DNA of 64,000 nucleotides from Balneola sp. (GCA_028284195.1 JANQSE010000006.1:62001-126000), one strand, 5' to 3'; counted from the first letter of the stretch, positions 1 to 10,044 are shown. Translations and numbers: made by a program. Notes: generated from the letters alone by a model not told the origin.

Positions 1-1049
1 TGGTTTTTGATGGTGATTCCCTCGCGCTGGATCAATCCGGAAAAATCATCAGCAGGGCTAAACGTTTTGCTGAGACTTATATCGATATCCAGTACGAAAT
101 AGATTCACAATCGGTCGTTCAAACCGGAAGCACAAGCTCAAGCTTGGATGCCCCAAACCCTATTGAAAGTATGTTTAACGGTTTGGTAAAGGGTTTGCAG
201 GATTATATCATAAAATCAAAAGCAGCAGCTAAGGTAGTTCTTGGTTTAAGCGGCGGGGTTGATTCGGCCTTAGTTGCTGTGATAGCCAAAGAAGCTCTCG
301 GGCCGAAAAATGTGCTGGCGGTTACCATGCCATCAGAGTTTTCATCCGAAGGGAGTGTGACAGATTCCAAAAAGCTAGCCACTAATCTTGGAATAGAACT
401 ACAAGAAATCTCAATTAAGCCAATTTTTGACTCCTACCTGGCGCAACTGAATCCGATTTTTGAAGGAATGGATTTTAATGTAGCAGAAGAGAACCTTCAG
501 AGTAGAAGCCGTGGGGATTTGCTCATGGCCATTGCAAATAAGTTCGGTTTTATGCTTTTGAATACTGGCAACAAATCAGAAACAGCCGTTGGTTATTGCA
601 CATTATATGGAGATATGGCCGGCGGGCTTGGGCTGATTTCTGATTTGTACAAAACCGAAGTGTATGCCATGTGCTGCTGGCTGAATGAGCAGTACTATCA
701 AAAAGAAATAATTCCACAAGCGATTATAGATAAAGAACCAAGTGCAGAATTGCGCCCTGATCAAAAAGATTCAGATTCTTTGCCTGATTATGGAACATTA
801 GATACCGTTTTGGAATATTACCTGGAGCACCAGCTTTCAAGAGAGGAAATAATCCGGAAAGGATTTGATGAGGAATTGATCGACCGGATTTTACGATTGG
901 TTGATATTAACGAACACAAAAGATACCAGGCGGCACCCGGCTTAAAAATGTCGGCAAAAGCATTTGGAGCTGGCAGAAGATGGCCTATTGTTCAAGGTTG
1001 GACAGGCCAGGAGAGAAAATCACAAAAACCTGTTGCCAGAAAACAATAA
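1..1049 (+). CDS. nadE: Glutamine-dependent NAD+ synthase, C-terminal part (5' end outside window)
   Basis: The reading frame is open from base 3, so the gene starts upstream of the window; the TTG at 144 is internal. The first ~45 visible residues match the end of a carbon-nitrogen hydrolase (glutaminase) domain (FDGDSL, RAKRFAE). The rest is the synthetase domain: PP-loop SGGVDS at 249-266 for ATP binding, then the NTGNKSE and GDMAGGLGLISDLYKTEVY family signatures. The enzyme amidates deamido-NAD+ to NAD+ using ammonia channelled from glutamine, in the cytoplasm, as the last step of NAD synthesis. It is followed after 105 bases by mltD on the same strand. Identity is secure; only the N-terminal glutaminase half is not visible. 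Confidence 0.95.
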   Translation, partial: VFDGDSLALDQSGKIISRAKRFAETYIDIQYEIDSQSVVQTGSTSSSLDAPNPIESMFNGLVKGLQDYIIKSKAAAKVVLGLSGGVDSALVAVIAKEALGPKNVLAVTMPSEFSSEGSVTDSKKLATNLGIELQEISIKPIFDSYLAQLNPIFEGMDFNVAEENLQSRSRGDLLMAIANKFGFMLLNTGNKSETAVGYCTLYGDMAGGLGLISDLYKTEVYAMCCWLNEQYYQKEIIPQAIIDKEPSAELRPDQKDSDSLPDYGTLDTVLEYYLEHQLSREEIIRKGFDEELIDRILRLVDINEHKRYQAAPGLKMSAKAFGAGRRWPIVQGWTGQERKSQKPVARKQ

Positions 1050-1154
1050 CCTTTCATTTCGAAGGTTGAAATTCAGGGATCAGAGAAATGCCTTTTTACG
1101 ATATATATGGCATTAATTTACTACTTTAAGCAAGTTTTAAATCTACAGACAGAC

Positions 1155-3146
1155 ATGCAGAATCTTACTAAAATCATTTTAAGTTTTTCGCTTTTGCTAT
1201 GCCTAGGCTCAGTACAAGCTCAGGATAGTACCATCATCAAGAAAGAAGACATGCCCTTGCGGCTGCTGCCCGTAACTAACCCGTTGTTGAATAAAAAAAC
1301 TATCGAGAAAGAGAGCGAATTTGAACCGGTTACGGTTGAACTTGATGCTTTCCAAAAAGATATCCTTCGCAGAATCACTGATATTTATCAACTGCATGTG
1401 TTGAGTCTGGAATCTCAACTTAATAATGACGCTTTAGAGGCAGAGACATACATAAATGATGCATTAAATGCTTCACAAGCATTGCTGGATGATTTCCCGG
1501 AGATCCGTTCTGATCGGCGCTTTGCTGAGCTATCAAGAGCTGTGGTAAGCGAGTATCGGCAATTTTATGGGATAAGCGAGGACGCAGATCGTGCTCAGGG
1601 AGAAATTTTTGCAATACAAGAAGAGCTTTTCGCTGCCGATGAGGCTTTCTTTGATGAGGATTTTGATTTCCCCCGAGATGTCCTTTTACCCAAAACAACA
1701 GTTCCGCTTATACAGAACAGATATGTAACTAACAGCCTGGTGTATTATACCATAAAGCGTCCGGAAGTAATGGAACTGTGGTTAAAACGTGCCGAAGTAT
1801 ATATGCCGATGATCCAAAAAATCTTTAAAGAAGAAAGATTACCTTCTGAACTAGCTTATTTAGCGTTTATTGAAAGCGGATTAAACCCCAAAGCACGAAG
1901 CTGGGCGGCTGCGGTAGGTATGTGGCAGTTTATTGCAGCAACCGGAAGAGTTTACGGGTTAGAAATAAACTGGTGGGTAGATGAGCGGCGGGATCCTGAA
2001 AAAGCAACAAGAGCTGCTGCGCGTCATTTAAAAGATTTGTACGGAATCTGGAATGACTGGCACCTAGCCATGGCCAATTATAACATCAGCCCCAGAGGTT
2101 TAAACCGTGCAATTCGCCGGGCCGGAGGAAAAAAGGATTATTGGGAAGCGTATCCATATTTACCAAGAGAAACCAGAGGATATGTTCCAGGTTTTATTGC
2201 TACTGCAATGATCGGGTTAAATCCGGAGGAGTTTGGGTTTCAAAAAAATTATGAAGCAGAGCCATACAATTACGATGTAGTAGAAGTAGAAGGTTTAATG
2301 CCGCTTAATGAATTGGCAAAAGCAACGGGTATTAGTGTAAACGAACTGAAGGATTATAATCCTGAACTTTTGAGATGGGCAACGCCTCCGGGAAATAAAT
2401 ACCCTTTGAAGATACCTTCCGGTAAAAAAGAAGAATTCTTAGCTGCATATAAAGACATTCCCAAAGATAAACGTGCTCAGGATATGACTGTTCATACCGT
2501 TCGCAGAGGCGAATCCATCGGGTTAATTGCCCAGAAATATGGTACAACCGTACGTGGAATTTATGCCAGTAACGAAAATCTTTCAAAAATTATACACCCT
2601 GGGCAAAAACTGGTAATTCCATTACCAGCTGGCAGTGCCGGAAAGATTTCAGCAAATCGCCCGACAAATATTTCTAATACAAGTCGCTCGCGATCTACAT
2701 CATCCAGATCAGGGGCTCCTTCTAATTCAACAAGATTGAGGTATAAAGTAAAAACAGGAGACACTATAGGCCATATCGCAGAATGGTATGATGTACGTGC
2801 TTTTGAAATCAGGGCTTGGAATGGGATTGGAAATACCATAAGGGTTGGGCAAACTCTCACAATATATGTTCCAAAGCAAAACGATGAGCATTACAAGAAA
2901 ATTAATTCTTTAAGCTATCGCCAAAAGCAGGATTTGGAACGCAAGCAGCACCGGGGAGAAAATATTTTGTTGGCCTCAGCTACAGGTAGCACCAATGGCT
3001 TTAAAACTTATACCGTAAGAAGAAATGATACGCTTGGGGAGATTGCTCAAAGTTTTGGTGTAAGTGTTTCTTCACTTCGTGAGTTAAACGGGATAAGAGG
3101 TTCAAAAATAGTAGTTGGGCAGGTATTGAAAATCAGTAAGCAGTAG
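1155..3146 (+). CDS. mltD: Membrane/periplasmic lytic murein transglycosylase D with LysM repeats
   Basis: I start it at the ATG at 1155, because this begins directly with a signal peptide (MQNLTKIILSFSLLLCLGS, cleavage near VQAQ); an ATG at 1107 would add 16 residues before it. The SLT catalytic domain lies around residues 225-350, with the catalytic Glu (residue 240, codon 1872-1874) in AFIESGLNPKA followed by GMWQF. Three LysM peptidoglycan-binding repeats follow at about 444-490, 528-575 and 616-662, and a degenerate one precedes them near 380-425. The enzyme cleaves glycan strands to 1,6-anhydro-muropeptides. It lies four bases upstream of the S41 protease gene, so the two are probably co-transcribed. 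Confidence 0.93.
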   Translation: MQNLTKIILSFSLLLCLGSVQAQDSTIIKKEDMPLRLLPVTNPLLNKKTIEKESEFEPVTVELDAFQKDILRRITDIYQLHVLSLESQLNNDALEAETYINDALNASQALLDDFPEIRSDRRFAELSRAVVSEYRQFYGISEDADRAQGEIFAIQEELFAADEAFFDEDFDFPRDVLLPKTTVPLIQNRYVTNSLVYYTIKRPEVMELWLKRAEVYMPMIQKIFKEERLPSELAYLAFIESGLNPKARSWAAAVGMWQFIAATGRVYGLEINWWVDERRDPEKATRAAARHLKDLYGIWNDWHLAMANYNISPRGLNRAIRRAGGKKDYWEAYPYLPRETRGYVPGFIATAMIGLNPEEFGFQKNYEAEPYNYDVVEVEGLMPLNELAKATGISVNELKDYNPELLRWATPPGNKYPLKIPSGKKEEFLAAYKDIPKDKRAQDMTVHTVRRGESIGLIAQKYGTTVRGIYASNENLSKIIHPGQKLVIPLPAGSAGKISANRPTNISNTSRSRSTSSRSGAPSNSTRLRYKVKTGDTIGHIAEWYDVRAFEIRAWNGIGNTIRVGQTLTIYVPKQNDEHYKKINSLSYRQKQDLERKQHRGENILLASATGSTNGFKTYTVRRNDTLGEIAQSFGVSVSSLRELNGIRGSKIVVGQVLKISKQ

Positions 3147-3149
3147 CTC

Positions 3150-4790
3150 ATGGCTAAATACAAATCCATATTGGTTTTAGTTTTCTGCTTTTTATGTACC
3201 GGTATAGTAAAAGCACAGCAACAGGATATCTATTTCCTCATCAAGAAAAACTTTTCCATTTTTAGCCAAACATATGAGAATGTGGCCCTTGAATATGTGG
3301 ATGTTATTGATCCTGAAAAATTGATGCGAATTGGTATTGATGCCATGCTGGAAACGCTGGATCCATATACCGTGCTTTACAATGAATCTCAGAATGAGCA
3401 GGCTGAGATTTTATCAAGAGGGAACTACGCCGGCATTGGAATAGAAGCCGGTTACAGAGATGGAAATGTGGTGATTGTAGCTCCTGTGGAAGGTGGCACT
3501 GCTGAACGGGTTGGGCTAAAAGCCGGCGATGTAATTGTAGCAATAGATGGCATTTCTACTGAAAATCTACAGCCCGAAGAAGTACAAACGTTAACAGCGG
3601 GGGAAGTTGGTTCGGAAGTAACCCTGACCATTCAGCGGTTTGGTGTAGATCAAATGCTTGATTTTACCTTAAAACGAGAACGCATAGAAGTGAAAAATGT
3701 ATCTCATACTGCTTTAATTGGTGATAATGAAGATATTGGTTATATAAAACTGGCACAGTTTGGGCAACAATCGGCAGATGAGATCAGAACCTCGATGATC
3801 GAATTAGGAGAGCAAAAAGATTTGAAAGGTTTGGTATTGGATTTGAGAGACAATCCGGGAGGGATCTTGCAGGAAGCCGTATCTATTATAGATAAATTTG
3901 TGGAGCCTGGATTAATGGTTGTGGAAAACCGGGGAAGAATTGCCGAATACAACCAAACTTTTTCAACTAATGAACCTGTTATGTTTGATAAGCCGGTAGT
4001 GGTTTTGATAAACGGGGGAAGTGCCAGTGCTTCAGAAGTAGTTTCCGGAGCGTTACAGGACCTGGACCGGGCAGTTGTAGTAGGTGAGCAAAGTTTTGGT
4101 AAAGGGTTGGTTCAAATCGTTAAACCAATGCCGTACAATACTTCAATGAAGGTTACAATTGCACGGTATTATATCCCAAGCGGCAGAAGTATTCAGTCTG
4201 TTGATTATACTCATGAAGGAAGAAATTCCGGAGTTATTAAAAGAGAGCAATCAAGCAATGTTTTTAAAACAAAAAATGGTCGTGAGGTAAAAGAGGGTAG
4301 AGGCATTGAGCCTGATATTGTAGTAGAAACAGGAGCACCGAGCCTGCTTGAGATCTCTTTACTTCAAAAAGGGATAATCTTTGATTTTGCTACCCAGTAC
4401 TTTGCCGGTAACCCTGACAAAGATTTAAAAACAATTCCGCAAGGAATATTCGAAGGGTTTAAAAACTATTTGGAAAAAGTAAACTTTGATACTTCAGATG
4501 AGCTCGAAGGCTATATAGATATTCTTGAAAAAGAACTTAAAGGAGTTGCAGGTTCCGAATCCCGGATCAATGAACTGAGAACTCTTTTGGATCAACAAAA
4601 AGATCAAGAACTGCAAAATAGCAGGAAGTTTATTGAGCAGACTATTTGGTTAGAATTACAAACCAGAAAAGGCGGGCTTTCGGCTCGTACAAATGCTTCG
4701 TTGTCTATTGATGAACAACTAAAAACTGCTATTGACCTTATTAAAAAACCAGCCGCTATCGAAGATATACTTGACGGTGAAAATAATTAA
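3150..4790 (+). CDS. C-terminal processing peptidase, S41 family, with PDZ domain
   Basis: Exported: signal peptide ends near IVKAQQ (residue ~23). A PDZ domain covers about residues 90-165 (APVEGGTAERVGLKAGDVI). The S41 core carries the GGSASASE motif near residues 290-296, which holds the nucleophilic Ser, and the general-base Lys at 318 in SFGKGLVQ, the usual Ser/Lys dyad of Ctp/Prc proteases. The ~130-residue C-terminal tail after the core is helical and not assigned. Family members trim C-termini of periplasmic proteins, including murein hydrolases, which fits the neighbouring transglycosylase gene. Its stop codon shares one base with the ATG of the next gene, indicating translational coupling. 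Confidence 0.93.
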   Translation: MAKYKSILVLVFCFLCTGIVKAQQQDIYFLIKKNFSIFSQTYENVALEYVDVIDPEKLMRIGIDAMLETLDPYTVLYNESQNEQAEILSRGNYAGIGIEAGYRDGNVVIVAPVEGGTAERVGLKAGDVIVAIDGISTENLQPEEVQTLTAGEVGSEVTLTIQRFGVDQMLDFTLKRERIEVKNVSHTALIGDNEDIGYIKLAQFGQQSADEIRTSMIELGEQKDLKGLVLDLRDNPGGILQEAVSIIDKFVEPGLMVVENRGRIAEYNQTFSTNEPVMFDKPVVVLINGGSASASEVVSGALQDLDRAVVVGEQSFGKGLVQIVKPMPYNTSMKVTIARYYIPSGRSIQSVDYTHEGRNSGVIKREQSSNVFKTKNGREVKEGRGIEPDIVVETGAPSLLEISLLQKGIIFDFATQYFAGNPDKDLKTIPQGIFEGFKNYLEKVNFDTSDELEGYIDILEKELKGVAGSESRINELRTLLDQQKDQELQNSRKFIEQTIWLELQTRKGGLSARTNASLSIDEQLKTAIDLIKKPAAIEDILDGENN

Positions 4791-5641
4791 TGTCCGATAA
4801 AGCAGATTTACATATTCATACTACGTATTCGGATGGGCAATTAAGTCCGGTAGAGGTTATAAAACTGGCTGCCGAAAAGAAGCTTACATCAGTAGCAATT
4901 ACCGATCATGATACTTTTGAAGCATATGCCGTTGCAAAACCCTTCGCAGATGAGGCCGGGCTGGAGTTAATCCCCGGGGTAGAGATAACCACTATGTTTA
5001 ATGGGAGGGAATCTCACATTCTTGCATACTATTTTGAAACAGATACAAATTACTTTACGGAGTTTTTAGCAAATCAAAAACGCTCAAGAACAGATCGGAT
5101 TAAAGTGATTGTAGAAATATTGCAGAATCAAAAGATCGAAATCGAATACTCGGAAGTATGGGCGCAAGGAAATGGTGCAAACCTTGGCAGGCCACACATT
5201 GCAAAAGTTTTGATAGATAAAGGATACGTTTCCAGCATTACTGAAGCATTTAATCTGTATTTAAGCAACGAAAAACTTGGGGAGGTAAATAATTCTTACT
5301 CAAATTCGGAAGAAGTGATTCAAATGATCAAGAATGTAGGCGGAGCAGCTATATTAGCTCATCCCGGCAGATTTTACTCTAACGAAGAAGTCGAAGAATT
5401 TATAGAATTGGGAATAGATGGCATTGAATGTATTCATCCAAGCCATAACTGGAAAAAGCAGTTAAAATTTGTTGAGTTTTGCGAAAAGCATAACCTTTTG
5501 AAAACAGGCGGGAGTGATTATCATGGAAGTTATGATAATGCAAATGCCCATGTGGGCATTGTAACCATAGCTCAAAAGCATGTATCGGCAATGAAACGAA
5601 TGACTAACCAAAGAAAACAAACCATATTAGTAAAAGAATAA
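4790..5641 (+). CDS. PHP-domain metal-dependent phosphoesterase (TrpH/RNase AM-like)
   Basis: A single-domain PHP protein of 283 residues. Metal ligands are visible: DLHIHTTYSDG at 6-16, TDHDTF at about 39-44, a Glu in GVEI, HPGRF, and GSDYHG near the C-terminus. Closest in form to YciV/TrpH proteins, which hydrolyse nucleoside 3',5'-bisphosphates and trim RNA 5' ends; the substrate cannot be fixed from sequence. It overlaps the S41 protease stop by one base and ends three bases before ribH, so it belongs to the same operon. Confidence 0.87.
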   Translation: MSDKADLHIHTTYSDGQLSPVEVIKLAAEKKLTSVAITDHDTFEAYAVAKPFADEAGLELIPGVEITTMFNGRESHILAYYFETDTNYFTEFLANQKRSRTDRIKVIVEILQNQKIEIEYSEVWAQGNGANLGRPHIAKVLIDKGYVSSITEAFNLYLSNEKLGEVNNSYSNSEEVIQMIKNVGGAAILAHPGRFYSNEEVEEFIELGIDGIECIHPSHNWKKQLKFVEFCEKHNLLKTGGSDYHGSYDNANAHVGIVTIAQKHVSAMKRMTNQRKQTILVKE

Positions 5642-5644
5642 TAT

Positions 5645-6115
5645 ATGGCCATCAACTATATAGAAACGAATACCAGACCGGAAAATCCAAAAATAGGCAT
5701 TGTTGTATCCCGTTGGAATTCTTCAATAACTGATAAAATGCTTGATGGAGCCTTAAAGGCTTTAAAAGCTAATGGAGTTAAAGAACAGGAAATAACTGTG
5801 GTTCGGTGCCCGGGGTCTTTCGAATTACCCCTGGCGGTACAAAGCCTTATACAAAGTAATAGCTATGATGGGATAATCGCGCTTGGTGTAATAATTCGCG
5901 GAGGTACTCCACATTTTGAATATGTTTGTGATGCGGTAACTCAGGGAATACTTGAGATTAATCTAAAGTTGGGAAAGCCCGTGGCATTTGGCGTGTTGAC
6001 TACTGATAACGTAAAACAAGCTTTAGAAAGAGTTGAAGATGAAGGGAACAAAGGTGCAGAAGCGGCATTAGCTTTGCTGGAAATGATATCACTACAGCAA
6101 AATCTTAATAGTTGA
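5645..6115 (+). CDS. ribH: 6,7-dimethyl-8-ribityllumazine synthase
   Basis: 156 residues, the usual length. Family motifs: SRWNSSITDKML near the N-terminus, the VRCPGSFELP substrate loop, ALGVIIRGGTPHFEYVC with the catalytic His, and FGVLTTDN. It condenses the ribitylamino-uracil intermediate with dihydroxybutanone phosphate in riboflavin synthesis and normally forms icosahedral or pentameric assemblies in the cytoplasm. No other rib gene is nearby, so the pathway is scattered in this genome. An imperfect hairpin with a T-run follows at 6122-6161. Confidence 0.96.
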   Translation: MAINYIETNTRPENPKIGIVVSRWNSSITDKMLDGALKALKANGVKEQEITVVRCPGSFELPLAVQSLIQSNSYDGIIALGVIIRGGTPHFEYVCDAVTQGILEINLKLGKPVAFGVLTTDNVKQALERVEDEGNKGAEAALALLEMISLQQNLNS

Positions 6116-6121
6116 AACTCT

Positions 6122-6161
6122 AATCATACCTTGATATAAGGTGATTAATACTCTATTTTTT
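6122..6161 (+). terminator. Weak hairpin with T-run after ribH
   Basis: Arms 6122-6132 and 6138-6146 pair with a two-base bulge and a short loop; a T-rich run (CTATTTTTT) follows. It could attenuate transcription between ribH and uppS. The stem is imperfect, so this is tentative. Confidence 0.35.
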
Positions 6162-6166
6162 AAAGC

Positions 6167-6997
6167 TTGAAAATCAGCCGACAATTTGTGAAAAAACTCA
6201 CGCTCACCAATACAGAACAGACAAAAGAAGATCAGAAAAAGCAACTGGAATTGAAAAAATCTGGTGAGGTACCTGAACATATAGCCATTATTATGGATGG
6301 AAATGGGAGATGGGCTCGAAGCAAAGGCAGTATTCGTCTTCATGGTCACAAAGTTGGTGTTGATTCTGTTCGTGATATCACTGAGTCTTGCGCACAGTTG
6401 GGTGTAAAGTATTTGACGTTGTATGCCTTTTCTACTGAAAATTGGGGAAGGCCATCGGCAGAGGTGAGAGGATTAATGAGATTGCTGGTTTCTTCGCTTC
6501 GTAAAGAGGCTGAGAATCTTCATAAAAATAATATCAAATTGGTTACCATCGGTCAAATTGATCGTTTTCCTGAAGATTGCAAAAAGCAGCTGAATGAGGC
6601 AATAGAGCTTACAAAAAATAACGATCGTCTTCAGTTATGTCTCGCTTTAAGTTATTCAGGCAGGTGGGATATAACCGAAGCGGTAAAGAAAATTGGAAAC
6701 CATGTTAAGGAGGGGCGTTTAGATCCATCATTAATAAATGATCAAATGATTGCAGATCATCTTTCAACCGCGGAAGTGCCCGATCCCGATTTAATTATCA
6801 GAACAAGTGGTGAATATCGTATCAGTAACTTTTTATTGTGGCAATTGGCTTATTCAGAATTATATATGACGGAACAGTTTTGGCCGGATTTTAGAAGAGA
6901 TGAACTCTACAAAGCAATCGAATCATACCAGAGCAGGGATCGCAGATTTGGAAAAATTAATTCCTCAAAAGACGAAAACGGCTTGGCTGTTCGTTGA
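6167..6997 (+). CDS. uppS: Isoprenyl (undecaprenyl) diphosphate synthase
   Basis: Cis-prenyltransferase. Motifs in order: IIMDGNGRWA (substrate-binding Asp and the NGRWA loop), HGHKVGVDSVRDI, YAFSTENW, SYSGRWDI and DPDLIIRTSGEYRISNF. It builds the C55 lipid carrier for peptidoglycan and O-antigen at the inner membrane. No ATG precedes the conserved core; the frame opens with TTG at 6167, and GTG at 6188 is an equally plausible start, both giving a charged N-terminal extension of 30-40 residues. It sits 15 bases upstream of bamA, the common Bacteroidota arrangement. Confidence 0.94.
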   Translation: MKISRQFVKKLTLTNTEQTKEDQKKQLELKKSGEVPEHIAIIMDGNGRWARSKGSIRLHGHKVGVDSVRDITESCAQLGVKYLTLYAFSTENWGRPSAEVRGLMRLLVSSLRKEAENLHKNNIKLVTIGQIDRFPEDCKKQLNEAIELTKNNDRLQLCLALSYSGRWDITEAVKKIGNHVKEGRLDPSLINDQMIADHLSTAEVPDPDLIIRTSGEYRISNFLLWQLAYSELYMTEQFWPDFRRDELYKAIESYQSRDRRFGKINSSKDENGLAVR

Positions 6998-7012
6998 TTT
7001 GGAGAAAATTAA

Positions 7013-9508
7013 GTGAACAGAAAAAAAGAAGTACCAAGTTTGTTGAAGAAATTATTATTAGCAGTATTATTTATAGTAGGGATTGATTTTTTTATTGACG
7101 GGTTGTACGCTCAGGATGTTTTTGAAATTACTGATCCAACGTTAGAAACTCCTCAGGAATACACTATTAAATCGGTTGTTGTTGAAGGTAATGAAAGCAC
7201 TCGCGAACAATTCATTATAAATATCAGCTCTCTTACTATTGGCAGAACAATTACATATCCTGGGGAGGATGTAGCAGATGCATTAAGGCGTCTATTCAAC
7301 TCAGGCTTATTTGCAGATGTGGAGATTTTGATTGCTGAAAAAGTTTTGTCGGAAATAAGCCTGATCATTAAAGTAACAGAAAAGCCGCGCCTGTTAAAAT
7401 ATAAGATTGAAGGTGTAAAAAGATCCCAGCGCCGTGATCTGAATGACATGATTCGTTTGTTACCTGGAACTGCTATTACAGAGTCTAATACTTCTCAAGC
7501 AATTAATATCATTAAAAGGTTTTACAAAGAGAAAGGATATTGGTACACAAAAGTTTCAACAAGAGTTATCCCATATGAAGAAGGGGATAATCAGGCTACA
7601 TTAATTTTTGAGATAGATCCCGGAGAGCGGTTAGAAATTAAAGATATCAGGTTTGAAGGAAACGAAGAGTTTTCTGACAGAAAGCTTACCAAAACTATGA
7701 AGCCATTGAAAGAAGATAAGTGGTGGAAGTTTTTGTCTAAAAAGGTATACAAGCAAGATGATTTTGAAGAAGGTATTGGAAAAGTATTGGCACTATATCG
7801 AAAAAACGGCTACACAGATGTGCGAATACTCGATGACTCTATTTTTGTTTATAATTATGTAAAAGATCTGGATGGCGTTGGAGTATCAATAAAAGTAGAA
7901 GAAGGGCCGCAGTATAAAGTTCGAAATATTACTTGGGAAGGCAACACGGTATATACTGATGAACAGTTAGGCAGAGCTCTTAGCTTTCAAAAAGGAGATG
8001 TATTCGATGAAGAAAGATTCGATGCTAACCTCACATTCAGTCAAAATGGAACCGATGTTACATCGCTATACCAGAACATTGGATATCTATTTTTTGGTGC
8101 GGTACCTACTGTACAAAAAGTTGCTGAAGATTCTTTGGACATCAAGATTGAGATTTATGAAGATGAAATAGCAACTATCTCAGAAGTGTCTTTTTCTGGA
8201 AATACTAAAACCCACGATGATGTTGTGCGCAGAAGCTTGCGTACAATTCCAGGTGCTACCTATAGCAGAGATGCTATTATAAGAACTATAAGAGAGTTGG
8301 GAACATTGGGGTATTTTGATGCCCAGAATTTGCAACCAGATATATTACCAGACAGAGATAATAAAACCGTGAATATTTCGTACCGGCTAGACGAATCAGT
8401 ATCTACTGATAACTTTGAATTTTCCGGTGGATATGGGGGGGCACAAATTGGAGCGATAATTTCTGCCAGGGTTAATTTTAACAATTTCTCAATTAAGCGA
8501 GCATTCGAAAAGGGAGGGTGGAGGCCAATACCATCCGGAGATGGACAACAACTTTCTTTAGGAGTTCAGGTTACAGGGCAAGGTTATCAGAGCTATAGTA
8601 TAGGGTTTGTTGAGCCTTGGCTTGGCGGCAAGCCAACTTCTTTAGGGGTAAATTTTTCTTATAACCTTATTAATAATTCTAATAGGAACTCTCGTTCTTT
8701 TGGTAGAAGCGAGTTATTTTCAGGAAGTATATCTATAGGAAAAAGATTAAAATGGCCCGATGACTATTTCTCTACAAGAACAGTTTTGGGCTATCAACTC
8801 TATGATGTAGAACAATCGTCTACATTTCAAAGAGCCGGAATTTCTAACTCCATTACTATTGAGCAAACTCTTGAAAGAAATTCCTTAGATAATCCTATAT
8901 CCCCAAGCTTGGGTTCTAAGATTACTCTTTCTGGTGAAGTTGCGTTGCCAATTCCTGGCCTTGCTGATTACTATAAAATTAAAACAGGGTATCAGAATCA
9001 TTTTCCACTTACCAGAAAACTGGTTATGACCAGTACTGCTGATTTTGGATATATCGGATATTTCACAGTATCCGAACGCAGCGAATTTCAAAGGTTTCTG
9101 GTTGGAGGAACTCAACTTCAACAGCAACAAAGTTTTTTATTTGATAATATAGATATGAGAGGTTACCCTGGCGGAATAGGACAAAGCATTGGGCCTGTAT
9201 TAAATGGAGAGCAAATTGGAGGACAATTATTTAATAAATTCTCACTCGAAATGAGATATCCGGCAGTTCAAAGTCAGCAGCTGCAATTAATTCCATATGT
9301 TTTTGCGGATGCAGGGAACTCGTATCTTAATTTCTCAAGATATGATCCATTTAATCTAAAAAGATCGGCTGGTTTTGGTGCCCGATTGTTCCTTCCAATT
9401 TTAGGATTGGTTGACCTTAGTTATGGATACCGTTTCGATGGGATAGAAGGAACTTCTGTACAGCCTAATAACTGGGAATTCTTATTTAATATTGGTGCTC
9501 CTTTTTAA
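7013..9508 (+). CDS. bamA: Outer membrane protein assembly factor BamA
   Basis: Starts with GTG; signal peptide ends near residue 33 (LYAQD). Five POTRA repeats are visible, each opening with the beta-strand plus xxGN/xxGV pattern: about residues 50 (VVVEGNE), 127 (KIEGVKR), 207 (IRFEGNE), 302 (ITWEGNT) and 387 (VSFSGNT). The C-terminal half (~470-831) is the 16-strand Omp85 barrel, ending in Phe as outer-membrane proteins do. It inserts beta-barrel proteins into the outer membrane. The following three Skp-like genes supply periplasmic chaperones for the same process, and the stop codon shares one base with the first of them. Confidence 0.96.
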   Translation: MNRKKEVPSLLKKLLLAVLFIVGIDFFIDGLYAQDVFEITDPTLETPQEYTIKSVVVEGNESTREQFIINISSLTIGRTITYPGEDVADALRRLFNSGLFADVEILIAEKVLSEISLIIKVTEKPRLLKYKIEGVKRSQRRDLNDMIRLLPGTAITESNTSQAINIIKRFYKEKGYWYTKVSTRVIPYEEGDNQATLIFEIDPGERLEIKDIRFEGNEEFSDRKLTKTMKPLKEDKWWKFLSKKVYKQDDFEEGIGKVLALYRKNGYTDVRILDDSIFVYNYVKDLDGVGVSIKVEEGPQYKVRNITWEGNTVYTDEQLGRALSFQKGDVFDEERFDANLTFSQNGTDVTSLYQNIGYLFFGAVPTVQKVAEDSLDIKIEIYEDEIATISEVSFSGNTKTHDDVVRRSLRTIPGATYSRDAIIRTIRELGTLGYFDAQNLQPDILPDRDNKTVNISYRLDESVSTDNFEFSGGYGGAQIGAIISARVNFNNFSIKRAFEKGGWRPIPSGDGQQLSLGVQVTGQGYQSYSIGFVEPWLGGKPTSLGVNFSYNLINNSNRNSRSFGRSELFSGSISIGKRLKWPDDYFSTRTVLGYQLYDVEQSSTFQRAGISNSITIEQTLERNSLDNPISPSLGSKITLSGEVALPIPGLADYYKIKTGYQNHFPLTRKLVMTSTADFGYIGYFTVSERSEFQRFLVGGTQLQQQQSFLFDNIDMRGYPGGIGQSIGPVLNGEQIGGQLFNKFSLEMRYPAVQSQQLQLIPYVFADAGNSYLNFSRYDPFNLKRSAGFGARLFLPILGLVDLSYGYRFDGIEGTSVQPNNWEFLFNIGAPF

Positions 9509-10044
9509 TGAAGAAAATATTATTACATAGTGGTTTTCTGCTTCTGCTTTTTTTTATAGTTCCAAAAAATTTGGTAGCTCAGGATCAAAAAATTGGTTTT
9601 TTTGAGTCAGATTTCATTTTATCCAAAATTCCTGAATACTCAGGTATAGAGCAAAGACTCCAGATTTTGAGCGATGGTTGGAAAGATCAAATAAACCAAC
9701 TTCAAGTAGAGATTGATAATCTACAAGAAGATTTTAACGCAAAAGAGATTTTATACACTGATGAGCTTAAAAAAGAAAAACAGGAAGAAATAAACCTGAA
9801 GAAACGGGAGAAAGAAAACTTTGTATCGCAAAAATTTGGCCCTCAAGGTGAGTATTTCCAAACCCAAAAAGAATTGTTGGAGCCAATTCAACGGCAGGTT
9901 TTTGCAGCTGTAAGAACTGTTGCTCAAAGGCAGGGTTTTGATTATGTATTTGATCGTTCAGGAGATATTTATATGGTATATGCCAGGGGAGAATGGAATC
10001 TTAATGAGGCTATACTATTGGAATTAGGAATAGAAATTGAATAA
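9508..10044 (+). CDS. OmpH/Skp-family periplasmic chaperone, copy 1
   Basis: 178 residues: signal peptide ending near LVAQDQ, a short beta strand (KIGFFESDFIL), a long charged coiled coil (~residues 55-115, rich in K, E, Q) and a C-terminal strand segment. This is the jellyfish-like Skp fold, a trimer that holds unfolded outer-membrane proteins in the periplasm. Translation is coupled to bamA (TAATG). It is the most diverged of the three copies: it ends with an acidic EIE and has a longer coil-flanking insert. Confidence 0.88.
   Translation: MKKILLHSGFLLLLFFIVPKNLVAQDQKIGFFESDFILSKIPEYSGIEQRLQILSDGWKDQINQLQVEIDNLQEDFNAKEILYTDELKKEKQEEINLKKREKENFVSQKFGPQGEYFQTQKELLEPIQRQVFAAVRTVAQRQGFDYVFDRSGDIYMVYARGEWNLNEAILLELGIEIE

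Noticed and set aside
144-146. TTG as start of the NAD synthase
   Set aside because: The frame is open from base 3 and the upstream residues match the glutaminase domain, so this is internal.
7013-9508. BamA as a TamA or other Omp85 member
   Set aside because: Five POTRA repeats, position before skp genes and length fit BamA; TamA has three POTRA.
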